Assembly: GCF_033807575.1 (NCBI RefSeq)
Contig: NC_084728.1
Span: 6,833,451 to 6,897,450 of the forward strand
From: Cydia pomonella
Lineage: Eukaryota > Arthropoda > Insecta > Lepidoptera > Tortricidae
Direction: 5' to 3'
Length of the DNA: 64,000 nucleotides
Part shown: positions 11,078-22,681 of the stretch, in pieces
Layout: the number at the start of each line of letters is the position of its first letter
Position numbering within the stretch: the first letter of the stretch is position 1
The notes under the pieces: generated by a model
Told to the model about the DNA's origin: nothing
Seen by the model: only the letters and a program-made list of their open reading frames with translations
Database searches by the model: none
Program-made: the position numbers and the translations under genes

Positions 11078-11419
11078 TCAGCCCAATTCCCGAAAGTTTC
11101 ATCCATAGTTCCTTCCATAGTTTCTTTGCTCCCCTGCCTGCAGAAGATTAGCATAGGGTTAATTTAATTATTGATTTAAATAAGAAACAAATTACTTCTT
11201 TCTTTTCTCATAGCATGTTTTGGCGTTTGTAAAGTCTTTAATTCTGTGCTAACCTGTAATATGACTACCTTTGTATCCTGTCTGTGGAAACCTGTAATTG
11301 GCTTCCCCTGATACATATTTATGTTAACCTAGTTTTAGTTTACTTAAGCTGTTGGTTTTCCGAATAAAATAAAATAAAATAAATATAAATATAATGGTGT
11401 CTCGGTACCCATGCCACCG

Positions 11420-11729
11420 TAACCCTTCTTTGCTTGCCTGTCGAGTTAAGCTCCTCTCGACATTCTCTCACGAGAGAGGTGACCGATATTTTCTTTAATA
11501 TATTTCAGCGCTGCCCGGCTATCTTTGTATATTACAACAGCGGCCTCTTGCTACAGACTCTCTTTGACTATATGTGCACAGCTCGCTATTGCACATATCT
11601 CTGCTTGGAGCACGCTAGCATATCTGCCCAATGATATTGATACTTTCTCTCCCAATTTAGGGATCACTATGCCCGCTCCTGCTAGTTTCGTAGAGCTTCT
11701 TCTTGAGCCATCCGTAAAGAAGAAATAAG
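11420..11729 (-). pseudogene. LINE RNase H domain fragment
   Basis: The minus-strand translation shows the three acidic sites of an RNase H domain: FFTDGS at the start, QAEICAIASC in the middle and KDSRAALKYI later. It then runs to VTVAWVPRH before breaking into an A-rich tail. A stop lies between the second and third sites. It is a 5'-truncated non-LTR retrotransposon remnant. Confidence 0.65.
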
Positions 11730-12164
11730 AAGAAGAAAATACATGTATTTATGACAAAAGAGACACGAATGACAAAAACATGTTGACAATATAATGAATT
11801 AACATTTAGCGCAAAATGCCATAAAAGGGTCACTACTCAGCATGGAACTGGCAAAACCAGCGCTGTTCTTCCGTTGTGACCCAGGAGTACGCCGTTCGAC
11901 GACGGGGCGGTTATGCTTTAATTAACTAAACTATTTATACACTGCAACATTGCGGCAATTGCCGTATCTAAAACAACCCTGACAGCCAAGTGACAGCTGG
12001 CCGCCAGACCGGCTGGTCGGTTGATCTAAATCAAAGAGCATATAATCACTACGTTTTATCTAAATATACACGGTATTTTTTTTAATCCGTTAGCTTCGGG
12101 CTATGGCTAAGTGTATTTAAGAAAACTGAGAGGCACAGTTTTTTGTTCGTAAAAGGTAAAATAA

Positions 12165-12477
12165 TAATAATTCAGCCTATATACGTCCCATTGCTGGGCA
12201 CAGGCCTCCTCTCATGCGCGAGAGGGCTTGGGCTATAGTCCCCACGCTAGCCCAAAGCGGATTGGGGACTTCACATACGCCTTTGAATTTCTTCGCAGAT
12301 GTATTCAGGTTTCCTCACGATGTTTTCCTTCACCGAAAAGCTAGTGGTAAATATCAAATGATATTATCGTACATAAGTTCCGAAAACCCCATTGGTACGA
12401 GCCAGGATTTGAACCCGCGACCTCCGGATTGAAAGTCGGACGTCATATCCACTCGGCCACCACCGCTCTAAAAAAAA
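12165..12477 (-). mobile_element. tRNA-derived SINE, family B
   Basis: On the minus strand a tRNA-like head (12475-12400) has A and B boxes (GTGGCCGAGTGG, GGGTTCAAATCC). The body ends in the widespread phrase GAGGCCTGTGCCCAGCAATG. A truncated plus-strand copy is at 16023-16210. Confidence 0.8.
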
Positions 12478-12692
12478 CGGACAAGTGCGAGTCGGACTCG
12501 CCCACCGAGGGTTCCGTACTTTTTAATATTTGTTGTTATAGCGGCAACAGAAATACATCATCTGTGAAAATTTCAACTTCACTATCACGGTTCATGAGAT
12601 ACAGCCTGGTGACAGACGGACGGACGGACGGACAGCGGAGTCTTAGTAATAGGGTCCTGTTTTAAACCCTTTGGGTACGGAACCCTAAAAAG
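12470..12692 (+). mobile_element. Dispersed repeat (GGTTCCGTACTTT family)
   Basis: The block opens with GGACAAGTGCGAGTCGGACT and closes with GGGTACGGAACCCTAAAAA. The inner GGGTTCCGTA and the terminal TACGGAACCC are inverted copies. It has a GACGGACG microsatellite inside. A truncated relative is at 32085-32160. I know it as an abundant lepidopteran repeat but cannot class it from sequence. Confidence 0.6.
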
Positions 12693-13430
12693 AAGTAAAA
12701 GATTATGCATTTTTTAACAGTCGTCCGATATAGTGATTGCGTTTAGTAGCAAATGTATAAACTCATACTAAACACTTATAATACCGATAAGAGCGCCTGT
12801 TGCTGCCTTTCTTTATAGATATATATATATACTTAGAAACCAAACAGTCATATAAACATATCAAAAATGCAATACAAATGAATAATGCATATATTTGAAT
12901 GAATGAATGGAATTTGTTTTCTTTGTGGTGCAATAAAGAATATTTACTTATTTACTTTCTTAATCAATATATTATAAAGAGGCCCTAAGGGAAGTACACA
13001 CGCTCGTAGAGGCATTCGGAGCAGCCGTATGGGCCGCCCGTCATCCTGACATGTTCTCAAATTACCTAAACTATTTAACCCGCGGATGTCAGCCGCAGGA
13101 AAGGTTCAGAAAGTGTAATTTACGTCTAAAATTGCGGCTTTGTTATTGTAAGACTTATCTTGTACTATAGCCGGGAGCCTGATCCAGATTCAACAAGGCC
13201 GAAGCAAGATAAGGGAACGAAAAATGCCCATTAATATATTATGACTTGATGTTTTTTTCTACAGTTACTTACATGCATAGCTCGTGTCATTCCCGACGAC
13301 GCGTGCCTTATGTCTTAATATCATGTTATTAAAGGTTAGATTTGACAAATCTGCGCGTAATCGTGGATGACACAGTCTATAGCAATACAATTGTGCCAAG
13401 TTCGGTTGAATAATTCTTGGTGGTTCCGCA
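12693..13430. other. No gene recognised
   Basis: AT-rich spacer with a short TA microsatellite near 12818. I see no ORF or RNA gene I can defend. Confidence 0.5.
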
Positions 13431-14739
13431 GAAAATATAATCCGAATTAATTAAGAGTACATTGTGATACAAGTGTGCTAAGTTGGTCATCACACACGAG
13501 GCGATATTGTGCAATAAGAAAGCCGATGTGTGTAATGACCATAGCACACGCGTTTCATACGACGTTTTTCAACACACTTGCGAGGAAAAACTAAACTTTC
13601 ATATTAATCAAATTTTAATTTTAAATCGGTTAGTAAAAGTGTTGCATCTGTCATACTGTCTGCCGTCCCTCGCCCCGGCGGCGGGCGGGGCGCCGGCTCC
13701 CGCCAGTCCACGTTTTAAAATCTACTCGACCAATTTAAGAAGCCTCCGTTTCCATACATATTATTAGCAGTCAGTACCTTCTTAACTCAGTCGGGTAATA
13801 TAATGAAAAAGCACGAGTGTTATAATGTACTGAAAAAGCACGCATGTTTAATATCTAGGATTATGAGCCAAAAATCGGTGGAATAAAAATGCCGTTTTGA
13901 GCAAGTGTGTTGAAAACAAGAATTTTCTCTAAAACTATTAAACTTTAGTATACTTTTATTTTTTCCTTTTTTAATGTTTAATCAAATATATGTTCTAAAA
14001 GAGAATGGAATATCTATCTTTAACACTTCAATAGAAAAGAAGTAAATGAAAATTTGCAATATTATTATTATTTTACTTTTAAAAGAGCTACCTACCACTC
14101 TAATTGTCTTTTTTTTTTTGTTTTAAAAAATGGCCTCCATAAATTCTATGGTGATTTTTCCAATGACAAGTCGTTGTTCGGTAGTTACTTTTAAATGTGC
14201 TCGTAGAGCATGCCGTTGTTCGGTAGGTAGGTGCTTTTAATAAAGGGATAGCTGGTCTTTACTAAAAGCCGCGATGGATGGATTTAATTTTTAATTTATT
14301 TTAATTGCCGGGTGTTGTTTAAAACATGGTTAAACGCGTTTCAGGATTAGTTTTTCATTAGCTGCACACTTCCACGATAGCTCACTTCTTAATAAGCTAT
14401 CAATATTACACTTTAAACAACGTTAATGACAAAAAATAGGTATATATTCTCGTGACGTCTTCGCCATCTTGAAACTCAAAGATAAATCAGAAATCAGAAA
14501 TCAGAAATATTTATTGTGCAAACTGTGTAGGTACAAGAATATGACTATTAGGTACATTTTTTGATGAGTATCAACAGTTTTACCCTTCTCGGGTATACAA
14601 TTATAACCCATCATTATCATTTCTAAATAAGCCTTACTTAACGTTCTGTCACACATATTATTTCGATGGATAAAATCGAGATGCAACTGTGTTAAGATTA
14701 AATAAATAATGGGGTTGGATTTTATTACATTTTATTAGT

Positions 14740-14862
14740 CCAAGTCCCCGACGCCGCCGGGTACAGATGGGAATGAATCCTTCCATTTGTACCCGGCGGG
14801 GACAGATGGGAATGAAACGATTCCCATCTGTTCCCGCCGGGTACAGATGTAATTGAATCATG
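14740..14862. mobile_element. Palindromic repeat with ATTCCCATCTGT motif
   Basis: The block contains GGGTACAGATGGGAATGA, its near repeat GGGGACAGATGGGAATGA and the inverse ATTCCCATCTGTTCCCG. It belongs with 8612-8740, 36362-36488 and 63775-63893. Confidence 0.55.
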
Positions 14863-15995
14863 GGACTGATCACCCAAATTCGGAAATGTTTTTTGTTAAC
14901 TGAAAATAAGTAACCAAGATAAAGGTCTGATTATAGTTTTCCTTATATTAATTTTAATATTATGTAAAAATTTCATAATATTTCGGTAAATTTCAGAGAT
15001 ACGGGGGGGGGAGGTATTTTTTACATTCTCCTTCATTATATTTTTCTATCCACTACCTATGCTTACAAAATAAAATAAAAAATGTTTTGGATTGTATACT
15101 TTAAGATCTTTTCCATCGATTTAATATATCAAGTGGAGTACTTGACCTAGTAACTAGATTTTTGTCCCTTCTGTCCCTTTTGTACCTTTTTGGAATGGAA
15201 CTCTGAGACATATCCCAAGATTTTTCAATGTGGTAATTTCGCAATTTTATAAACTTTTCAATGGCACATCAGTTGTTAAAACCGTGGGTGGTCTATCAGT
15301 TATAGTGATTACAGCTTCACAAGCAAAAACTTGAAAAAAAGAATGTTTTCTCTCTGCTTAAGTATTAAAACCTAGTGACTGGATCTCAAAACATGTCGCG
15401 TGCAGTTTCCTCCCTATGTTGTGAAAATATGAGCCTTGTACAATAACACGAATTGCTCACGCGTCACTGTTAGGGTGGCCAAGGAGGCCGTTTTTTGTGG
15501 GATAAGTGCGGATTTAAGATGTGGTGACCTGGTGACCAAGTGGACGGATGTCGCTGGTTTAAATCTTGGCTGGTACCCTTGGAGGATTTAACAACCGGAG
15601 TCGCCTTTAAGAGCTTATCCCTAAATCCCTATGTCGAAAACCTCGGTCAACCGTCATATAAATAATTAATGCTTATAGGGTAGTTGACTGTTAAGTCAAA
15701 TCAAGTGGTTTTTTTTCTCTCTTAGAAGTCAAAACGATTCACGACTACGACGTCAGGTTCATATTTTTTTTTATCTATCAGTTTTGTGCTACCCATGCAC
15801 GATGTAATATATATATATATATTGTGTAATGCCAGACAGTCAACAACCCTATTGGACCCTATTTTTTTTGCGACAATAAATGTTATTTTTTATTTTGTTT
15901 ATATGTATTTTATGGACTGACGTTTATCTGTCATTTGACGTACCCCTCCTCCGCAAAAATAGGCAGACTGCGTTGTACAGAAAATTACAAACAAG
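14863..15995. other. No gene recognised
   Basis: AT-rich DNA with a G run near 15003 and a possible degenerate tRNA-like SINE head near 15520-15600. No coding signal. Confidence 0.45.
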
Positions 15996-16022
15996 GCGTC
16001 TCCAGTTTTTAAATCCTCCAAG

Positions 16023-16210
16023 CTCGTACCAATAAATTTTTTGGGACTTATCGTACAGAATATCATTTGATATTTATTACTAGCTTTCGGTGAAAGAAAA
16101 CATCTTGAATCCTGCATACATCTGCAAATACCTCATGTGAAGTGCCCAAAGTTAGGCCAGCGTGGGGACTCAGGCTTTCACGCATGAGAGAAGGCCTGTG
16201 CCCTGGGCGG
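16023..16210 (+). mobile_element. SINE family B, truncated
   Basis: The block matches the body of the 12165-12477 SINE in the opposite orientation, from GCTCGTACCAATAAATTTTT to GAGAAGGCCTGTGCCC. The tRNA-like head is missing. Confidence 0.7.
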
Positions 16211-16335
16211 CTACCGGGAAAATCGAAATTCGTCAATTGCGGGCATTTTTCTCTGTCACTCTAATTACGTCTTACTAAGAGTAAAAGAGAAAGATCCCCG
16301 CAATTTGCGAATTTCGGTTTTCGCGGTAGGCCCCC
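16206..16335. mobile_element. Palindromic repeat, CTACCGCGAAAA family, type 1
   Basis: The arms read ATCGAAATTCGTCAATTGCG and CGCAATTTGCGAATTTCGGT, around a CTCTAATTACGTC centre. It is a near-complete hairpin. Type 1 copies are frequent between 32.5 and 38.9 kb. Confidence 0.7.
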
Positions 16336-16717
16336 TGCAGCGGAACGTTGTATACGTATACGTATATATAGTCCTCCTCATCGTTTTCGATGACGGCGAC
16401 CCCAAATAAACACATTATGGACGTTGTCTAGCGTGAGCCCTAATGTGGCTGACCAGGCCGACTTGCTCTTAAATACTCTATTGCACGCGTGACAATAAAG
16501 TTGGCCAGCTGCGTTATACGTATACGTAACAATGTATCGAGATGACATATACTACGAAAAGTCACGTGACTATTTAATTTCTAAGCATTAGGTGTTTTGT
16601 TTCAACGATACATTTTTTGTTTTCGTTCAGCCTTTAAATAAATAAACATGCTTTATTTCAGACCTGTTATCATGATCCGTGATGACTTGATGAGGTTGTC
16701 CATGTACACTCAATTTT

Positions 16718-17027
16718 TTCTTCCTCGCGTTGTCCCGGCATTTTGCCACGGCTCATGGGAGGCTGGGGTCCGCTTGGCAACTAATCCCGAGAATTGGCGC
16801 AGGCGTAGTTTTTACGAAAGCGACTGCCATCTGACCTTCCAACCCAGAGGGTAAACTAGGCCTTATTGGGATTATTCCGGTTTAGTCACGATGTTTTCCT
16901 TCACCGAAAAGCGACTGGTAAATATTAAATGATATTTCGTACATAAGTTGCGTAAAGGTTTGAACCCGCGACCTCCGGATTACAAGTCGCACGCTCTTAC
17001 CGCTAGGCCACCAGCGCTATCCATGTA
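16718..17027 (-). mobile_element. SINE family A
   Basis: Minus-strand copy of the 9338-9652 element. The tRNA-like head is at 17027-16955 and the tail phrase TTCTTCCTCGCGTTGTCCCG appears at 16719-16738 on the plus strand. Confidence 0.8.
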
Positions 17028-17380
17028 CATTGAATATTATGTCCAAATGTCAATTGTTATTTATTTGCATCTTGAGTAATCGGTTAGCTTACTCTTCGGA
17101 TATTTTATACATGTAGGTATTTATGATACATACCATAACAATATAAGAGTCCTGAAATTTTTTTGAAGTACATAACTATTCGAGTTCTATTTTATTTGTA
17201 TTACTCCTTGTACCAATGTCCACGCGGTAGGGTCAACCACTTTTGTTCAGAATGTTCCCTTTCACGATATTATAATGGTCACCCTACAAAAAATAATCTC
17301 AAGAAATCAAAGCTACCATTTTGAAAATCGATTCAAATGTCCCATAACTCTTTGTCGCGGGCTTGTAGAAGCACGTCGAT

Positions 17381-17447
17381 ATGTTGTTGGGGCTCATTTT
17401 ATGTGTGGCGACGATGTGTGAGGCCAGCTTCCATGAGCAGTATAGAG
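17381..17447 (+). CDS. Lectin gene exon 1, signal peptide
   Basis: Starts at ATG 17381 and ends before GTAAGT with phase 1. It encodes a leucine-rich signal peptide and SFHEQYR. It is chosen because its phase fits exon 2 exactly and a secretion signal is expected. It is short and has no homology support from here. Confidence 0.7.
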
Positions 17448-20400
17448 GTAAGTAAGTATGCTAAACGGCCCGATTCGAAGAATGAGAAACGATAAGGATC
17501 AGTTTAGTAGGGCTAAGATGGTCGGCTCTTTATCATTTGTCACCATGCCTGTCACGTTCTAACAAGTATGTAAGTGCGAAAGTGACGGGCATAGTGACAG
17601 GTGATAAAAATGGAACCATCTTAGCCCTACTGGTTTAGATAAGTTCTCATTTAGATATCGTTTGGATGTCGAATAATTAACAAAAGAAGCTCGATTCGGG
17701 CAACCAATGTCATTTTGACGTTAGAAATATCGTAGATAGATATTATTGGGATCACAGCGGAATCGAAATTAACGTCAATTTTGACATGTCGTTTAGCTAT
17801 CGATCTTTTAAAGATCTTAAACGTGTCTTAATTAGAGATGTGCCGACTAGTCGCCGACTAGTCGGGAAAGCCGACTATCCGGCTACATTTATAGTCGGCG
17901 ACTAGTCGGCGACTAGTCGGCAAAATGAGCCGAATAGTCGGCTGCCTAGATCTTCCAAAAAAATAAGGAAATAAAATAAAAAACCACCATACTCGAAGTG
18001 TTTGCCGATTGGTACCAGTCCACCTCACGAAATAAGTACTTGGCATTGATTACTTTACTTGAATCACCTTCAACATCGTCAAAAAATGTCCACACGCGTG
18101 ATTTTCTTTTAGACATAATGTTTATAAAGATCACTATTTGTTTATTTAAACTTTTAAACAACAATTACGATTCGTTTTGTATGTTTTTCTAATAATAACA
18201 CACCGGAGCAACAAGTGAATCGGAAAGGTAAACAAAACTAGTCAAAACATGAAAACGCAACCACGTGCGGCAGCGAATCAGGCGACCCGAACGTTCCCGA
18301 TTACGCCCGAACTTAGGCGAAGACCATAGTCGGCTACGCCGACTAGTCGGCCGACTAGTCGGCCACCTGACTGCCGACTAGTCGGCTAGTCGGCTAGTCG
18401 GCCAAAACCGTAGTCGGCACATCTCTAGTCTTAATCATTCTTCAAATCGGACCGAAAGGATGGTTTTTATAATATGTCTTACGGTGCCGAGACATGTACG
18501 CTCACCAAGGAGGCTGTGCATAAAATTCGTGTAGCACACAGAGGCATGGAGCGCGCCATGCTCGGTATCAAGCTTCAAGATTGAGCGAGGAATAGCGAGA
18601 TCCGTCGCCACACCAAGGTGCTAGACGTGGGTTGCGTCATTACCAAACTAAAATGGAGTTGGGCGGGACACAGAGTGATGGCAGGTGGACTAAAATGTTG
18701 TGGTGGCCGTTTTCGGATGAAGGAAGCCCCTGGCGTCCGATGGCTCGTTAGGTGGGCAACATTCAGAAGATTGCGGGTCGCTTCTGGATGAGATTAGCTC
18801 AGGACCGGGACAGGTGGCGTACTAGAAGAAAGGCCTATGCTCAGCAGGAGGCGATAAAGGGCTGATATGATGATGATGATTACATTTTTTTGTCATAATT
18901 AAAAGAAAATTTGATCAACAATTTCATTGATCCTAGTTATGGACAATTTGTTCGACGCGATTTAGTTGAATAGTTAATTAAGTTTTTGTGTAGCGAAACT
19001 TAGCCATTTGAAGATTTTAAAAAAATATACATTAATAAAAGCTTTAATACGAAGCCTTTAGCGAAATTGATTTAGTATAACCGATGTTTTCAAGTATATA
19101 TTTTTTTATCAATTCAGTTTTTGGAATTATATTAAACTAAACATACTTTCTTCCCATTTTTTGGACTTATAAGTTTTATTACTATTTTAAAGGTAAAACT
19201 CTAGGACCTAAAGAGCTCTTGGATAAAAATTATAGAAATACTAAATATTATAAAAAGTGAGGAAAACCATTCGTATGTGTGTAGTCGTCAAAAATCGTGA
19301 ATTCATCCCTCGGTCGTGCTGTAGAGAACAAAAAAAAATGTTGTCGAAAAACACCAAAAGATTACTAATAATTTGGTGAGGATTCTTTTCGTAAAAAGAC
19401 GAGAACCCTTTTGTTGTTATTTTAGAACGAAAGGGCCGACATACATTATTATGTTTTAAAGTAGGCATGATGCATTTTTCAGTGCCCCAGACCTGTACGG
19501 ACAAATGGGAATCCTTCGTGTACGAGGACAAGGAATATGTCATCCAGAACCTGCCGATAACCTGGGAGAATGCAAAGATTATGTGCCGGTAAGTCATTCC
19601 ATTTGCATCCTTATGAGTCCGCAGCAAGCTCGGACGAATTTCACCTTCCAGTACAAAAAGAGTTTCGTTCTCAATTTAAAAATACTCGTACGTGTTGGAT
19701 TGTAATGAAACTTTGCACATACAATGACATGCGGTATATCTAAGCCTTGACTTACTTGACTTATTGTCCTATGTCCCCTAGATGGGGCAAAGGGCGTCCA
19801 CAGTGCGCCGCCATCTGGATCGGTCTTGAGCTTCGTGCTTGACTTCGCTCCAAGTCTTCCCAATAGCCTTCGCCTCTGCAATAATAGTCCAGCGCCAGGT
19901 CTGCTTTGGACGGCAACGTTTCCTCTTTCCTTGGGGATTCCAGCCTGGGGCTTGCCTCGGTATGTGGCCAGGATCCCTTCGGAGAGTATGCACAATCCAA
20001 CTCCATTTCCGGCGCTTGATCTGCTGGTCGATCGGGGTCTTATTGCAGCATCTCCTGAGGCTGGCAGTAGAGATTTTCTTGGGCCAGTATGTAGCGAGAT
20101 ATACATGGCGTCCCAAGACTATGGGATATCAAGGGAAAGTAAGTAGTCGGCACCTACCAATAGTTGGCACGCGGGTCGTTCTAAGTTAAGAGGTAAGGTG
20201 ACGACCTGTCTGGCCTAGTGAGTAGTGGCCCTGTCTATGAAGCCGATGATCCCGGTTCAAATTCTGGTAAGGGCATTTATTTGTGTGATGAGATTGTTCC
20301 TAAGTCATGGGTGTTTTCTACTTATTTAATTTATAAATATTTATATATGTATCTCGTTGTCTAAGTACCTACAACACAAGCCTTATTGTGCTTAATGTGG

Positions 20401-22645
20401 GGCTTAGTCAATTTGTATAATAATGTCATATAATATATTTTTTGTTTTTATTTAATTGCTTGCATAGAAAACGCGGCACAACATAAATACAAGGTGCCCG
20501 TGAGCATTGCGAGAGATTTTAACGGTGCATTTCTGATGGCAACAGTGAAATACGACAAAAAAAAATCTTTTTTTCCCTTTTTTTGAACACTCCTGAACAT
20601 AAAACGTAATTTTTATTGATAAACACAACCTAAAATTAACTAAAAAGTTTTTTTTTATTTGGGGGTAGCCTCTTGAATACATTTTTTTTATTTTTCGATG
20701 TCAATCAATAGGTATGTCCAGACTAGACCTCAAAGTGGCAATACCGCAGTCAAAAATGTGTTTTGTACCGGCTTATGGCGGAAAAATGATTTCGAAAAAC
20801 ATTTAATTATCTCTGAAACTAGGCCTAATCCAGAAAATTTTATATGACATTTTAGTTTCTAAATATTACCAGGAATGCTTAGTTAAAATGTCTTGCAATG
20901 CTCACGGGCACCTTGTATAAAAATGTTGATTTAATTATACTATATTCTTATCAACCGGCATCAAGGGCGGGACGGCGATATAATTATGTGCGTGCAATAG
21001 AGATAGCAACAGGTGAGTCAATGTACGAAAATATATCTCGAAAGCGTCTCTGCTTTATAGGTAATTGTATTAATTCCTTGGGGTCTCGAATGCATAAAGT
21101 TGAAATGAAATATTTGCAACTAAATGTAAAAAGTTATAGTGCAATCCAAAAGCCTAATCTAATAGTATTTTGACTGACAGCAGTTGAAAACATATTTTGT
21201 TAGATAGGCATGCATCTTTTAGAAAACGCTGGTGGCCTAGCGGTAAGAGCGCGTGACTTTTAATTCGGAGGTCACGGGTTCAAACCCTGACTTTAACCAG
21301 TGAGTTTTTCGGAACTTATGTACGAAATATTATTTGATATTTACCAGTCAGTTTTCAGTGAAGAAAAACATCGTGAGGAAACCGGACTAATCCCAATAAG
21401 GCCTAGTTTACCCTTTGGGTTGGAAGGTCAGATGACAGTCGCTTTGGTAAAAACTAGGGCCTACGCCAATCTTTGGGATTAGTTGCTTAGGGGATTCCAG
21501 GCCCCCATGAGCCAGGACAACGAGAGAAAGATGATGCGGCATTCATCTTGCATGGTAGCACTTGCACACTTTGTCACTGAAAAGTCTGTGCAGAATTGAA
21601 TTTGACCGACTCCATGTACCATACCCCGTTATCAACGTTCCGGTTGGAGAAAAATATAAACCCTAAATTCGCCTTTAGTAGTTAACTTCGCATCTAACGA
21701 AATAACGGTAATTCTCTATGAAATTCCATTCCGGGAGAACACGTTTTCCACTAACTAATCTACTCTTAACAAATACTAATCTAATCTTAACAAATCATTT
21801 TGATTTCCATGTCAATCTCTTCAGCCTTATATTCAAAGTTTAGGTTTTGCATTTTTTTGAAAAAAAAAGAAAAACATTTCTTTTTGTTTTGCAATTTTAT
21901 ACCTGTGCGTGCTACCTCATTTTCACGCAAAATAGGCATAATGATTTAGATTTAGATTTATTTATTTTCATAACGATAAATTACAGTATAAATTATTCTT
22001 ATGTTAATCTATATGAATTTACATTATGATCGTCAATGATTTGGCATGCAAACATCAATAATAAATATATAAAAAAAAACGAAATTACAGTCAAATTCAA
22101 AACTACGAAACAAATTACGCAACGAATAGTTGTCGATTTGCGGAAAATGCCCAGTATAACTAACTAAACCTAGTTTTTCATTGTGTCAGTCAATAACATA
22201 TTAAAACATCATGGAGAATAAAAAATATTTAGAAGTGGAAAAACTCTCTTTTTGTATGGATGATCACGTGGTATACTTCCCTCTTAACTAGCATTAAATC
22301 ATTATGCCATTATCACTTGTATCATGGGCGTTTAGTAATTCTGCATTTAGGTATCACTTTTAGTAGTTTTAGTACAATTTCCATTTAAAAAAAAATGAGG
22401 CGAAGTGAGAGACGGCTTGAAATCTTAAGTTATTTTAGATTATTGTATATTTTTAACTTTAAAACGAATACTTCAATCCTTATTTTTCTTAAATTGCAAG
22501 ATTGATTGATTTATTTATTTATTTAATCTTTATTACACAATACATGAAGGTATCAATGGCGGAATTAATGCCTTAAAGCATTCTCTACCAGTCAACCAGA
22601 CTAAGTAGGTGCAGTGTCTTTTAAAGTAAATTAATTTGTAACCAC

Positions 22646-22681
<36 letters not shown>

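Noticed and set aside
19594..20189. Four overlapping ORFs of 81-170 codons on both strands
   Set aside because: Only the minus-strand frame 20116-19778 has LINE polymerase similarity; the others are shadows.
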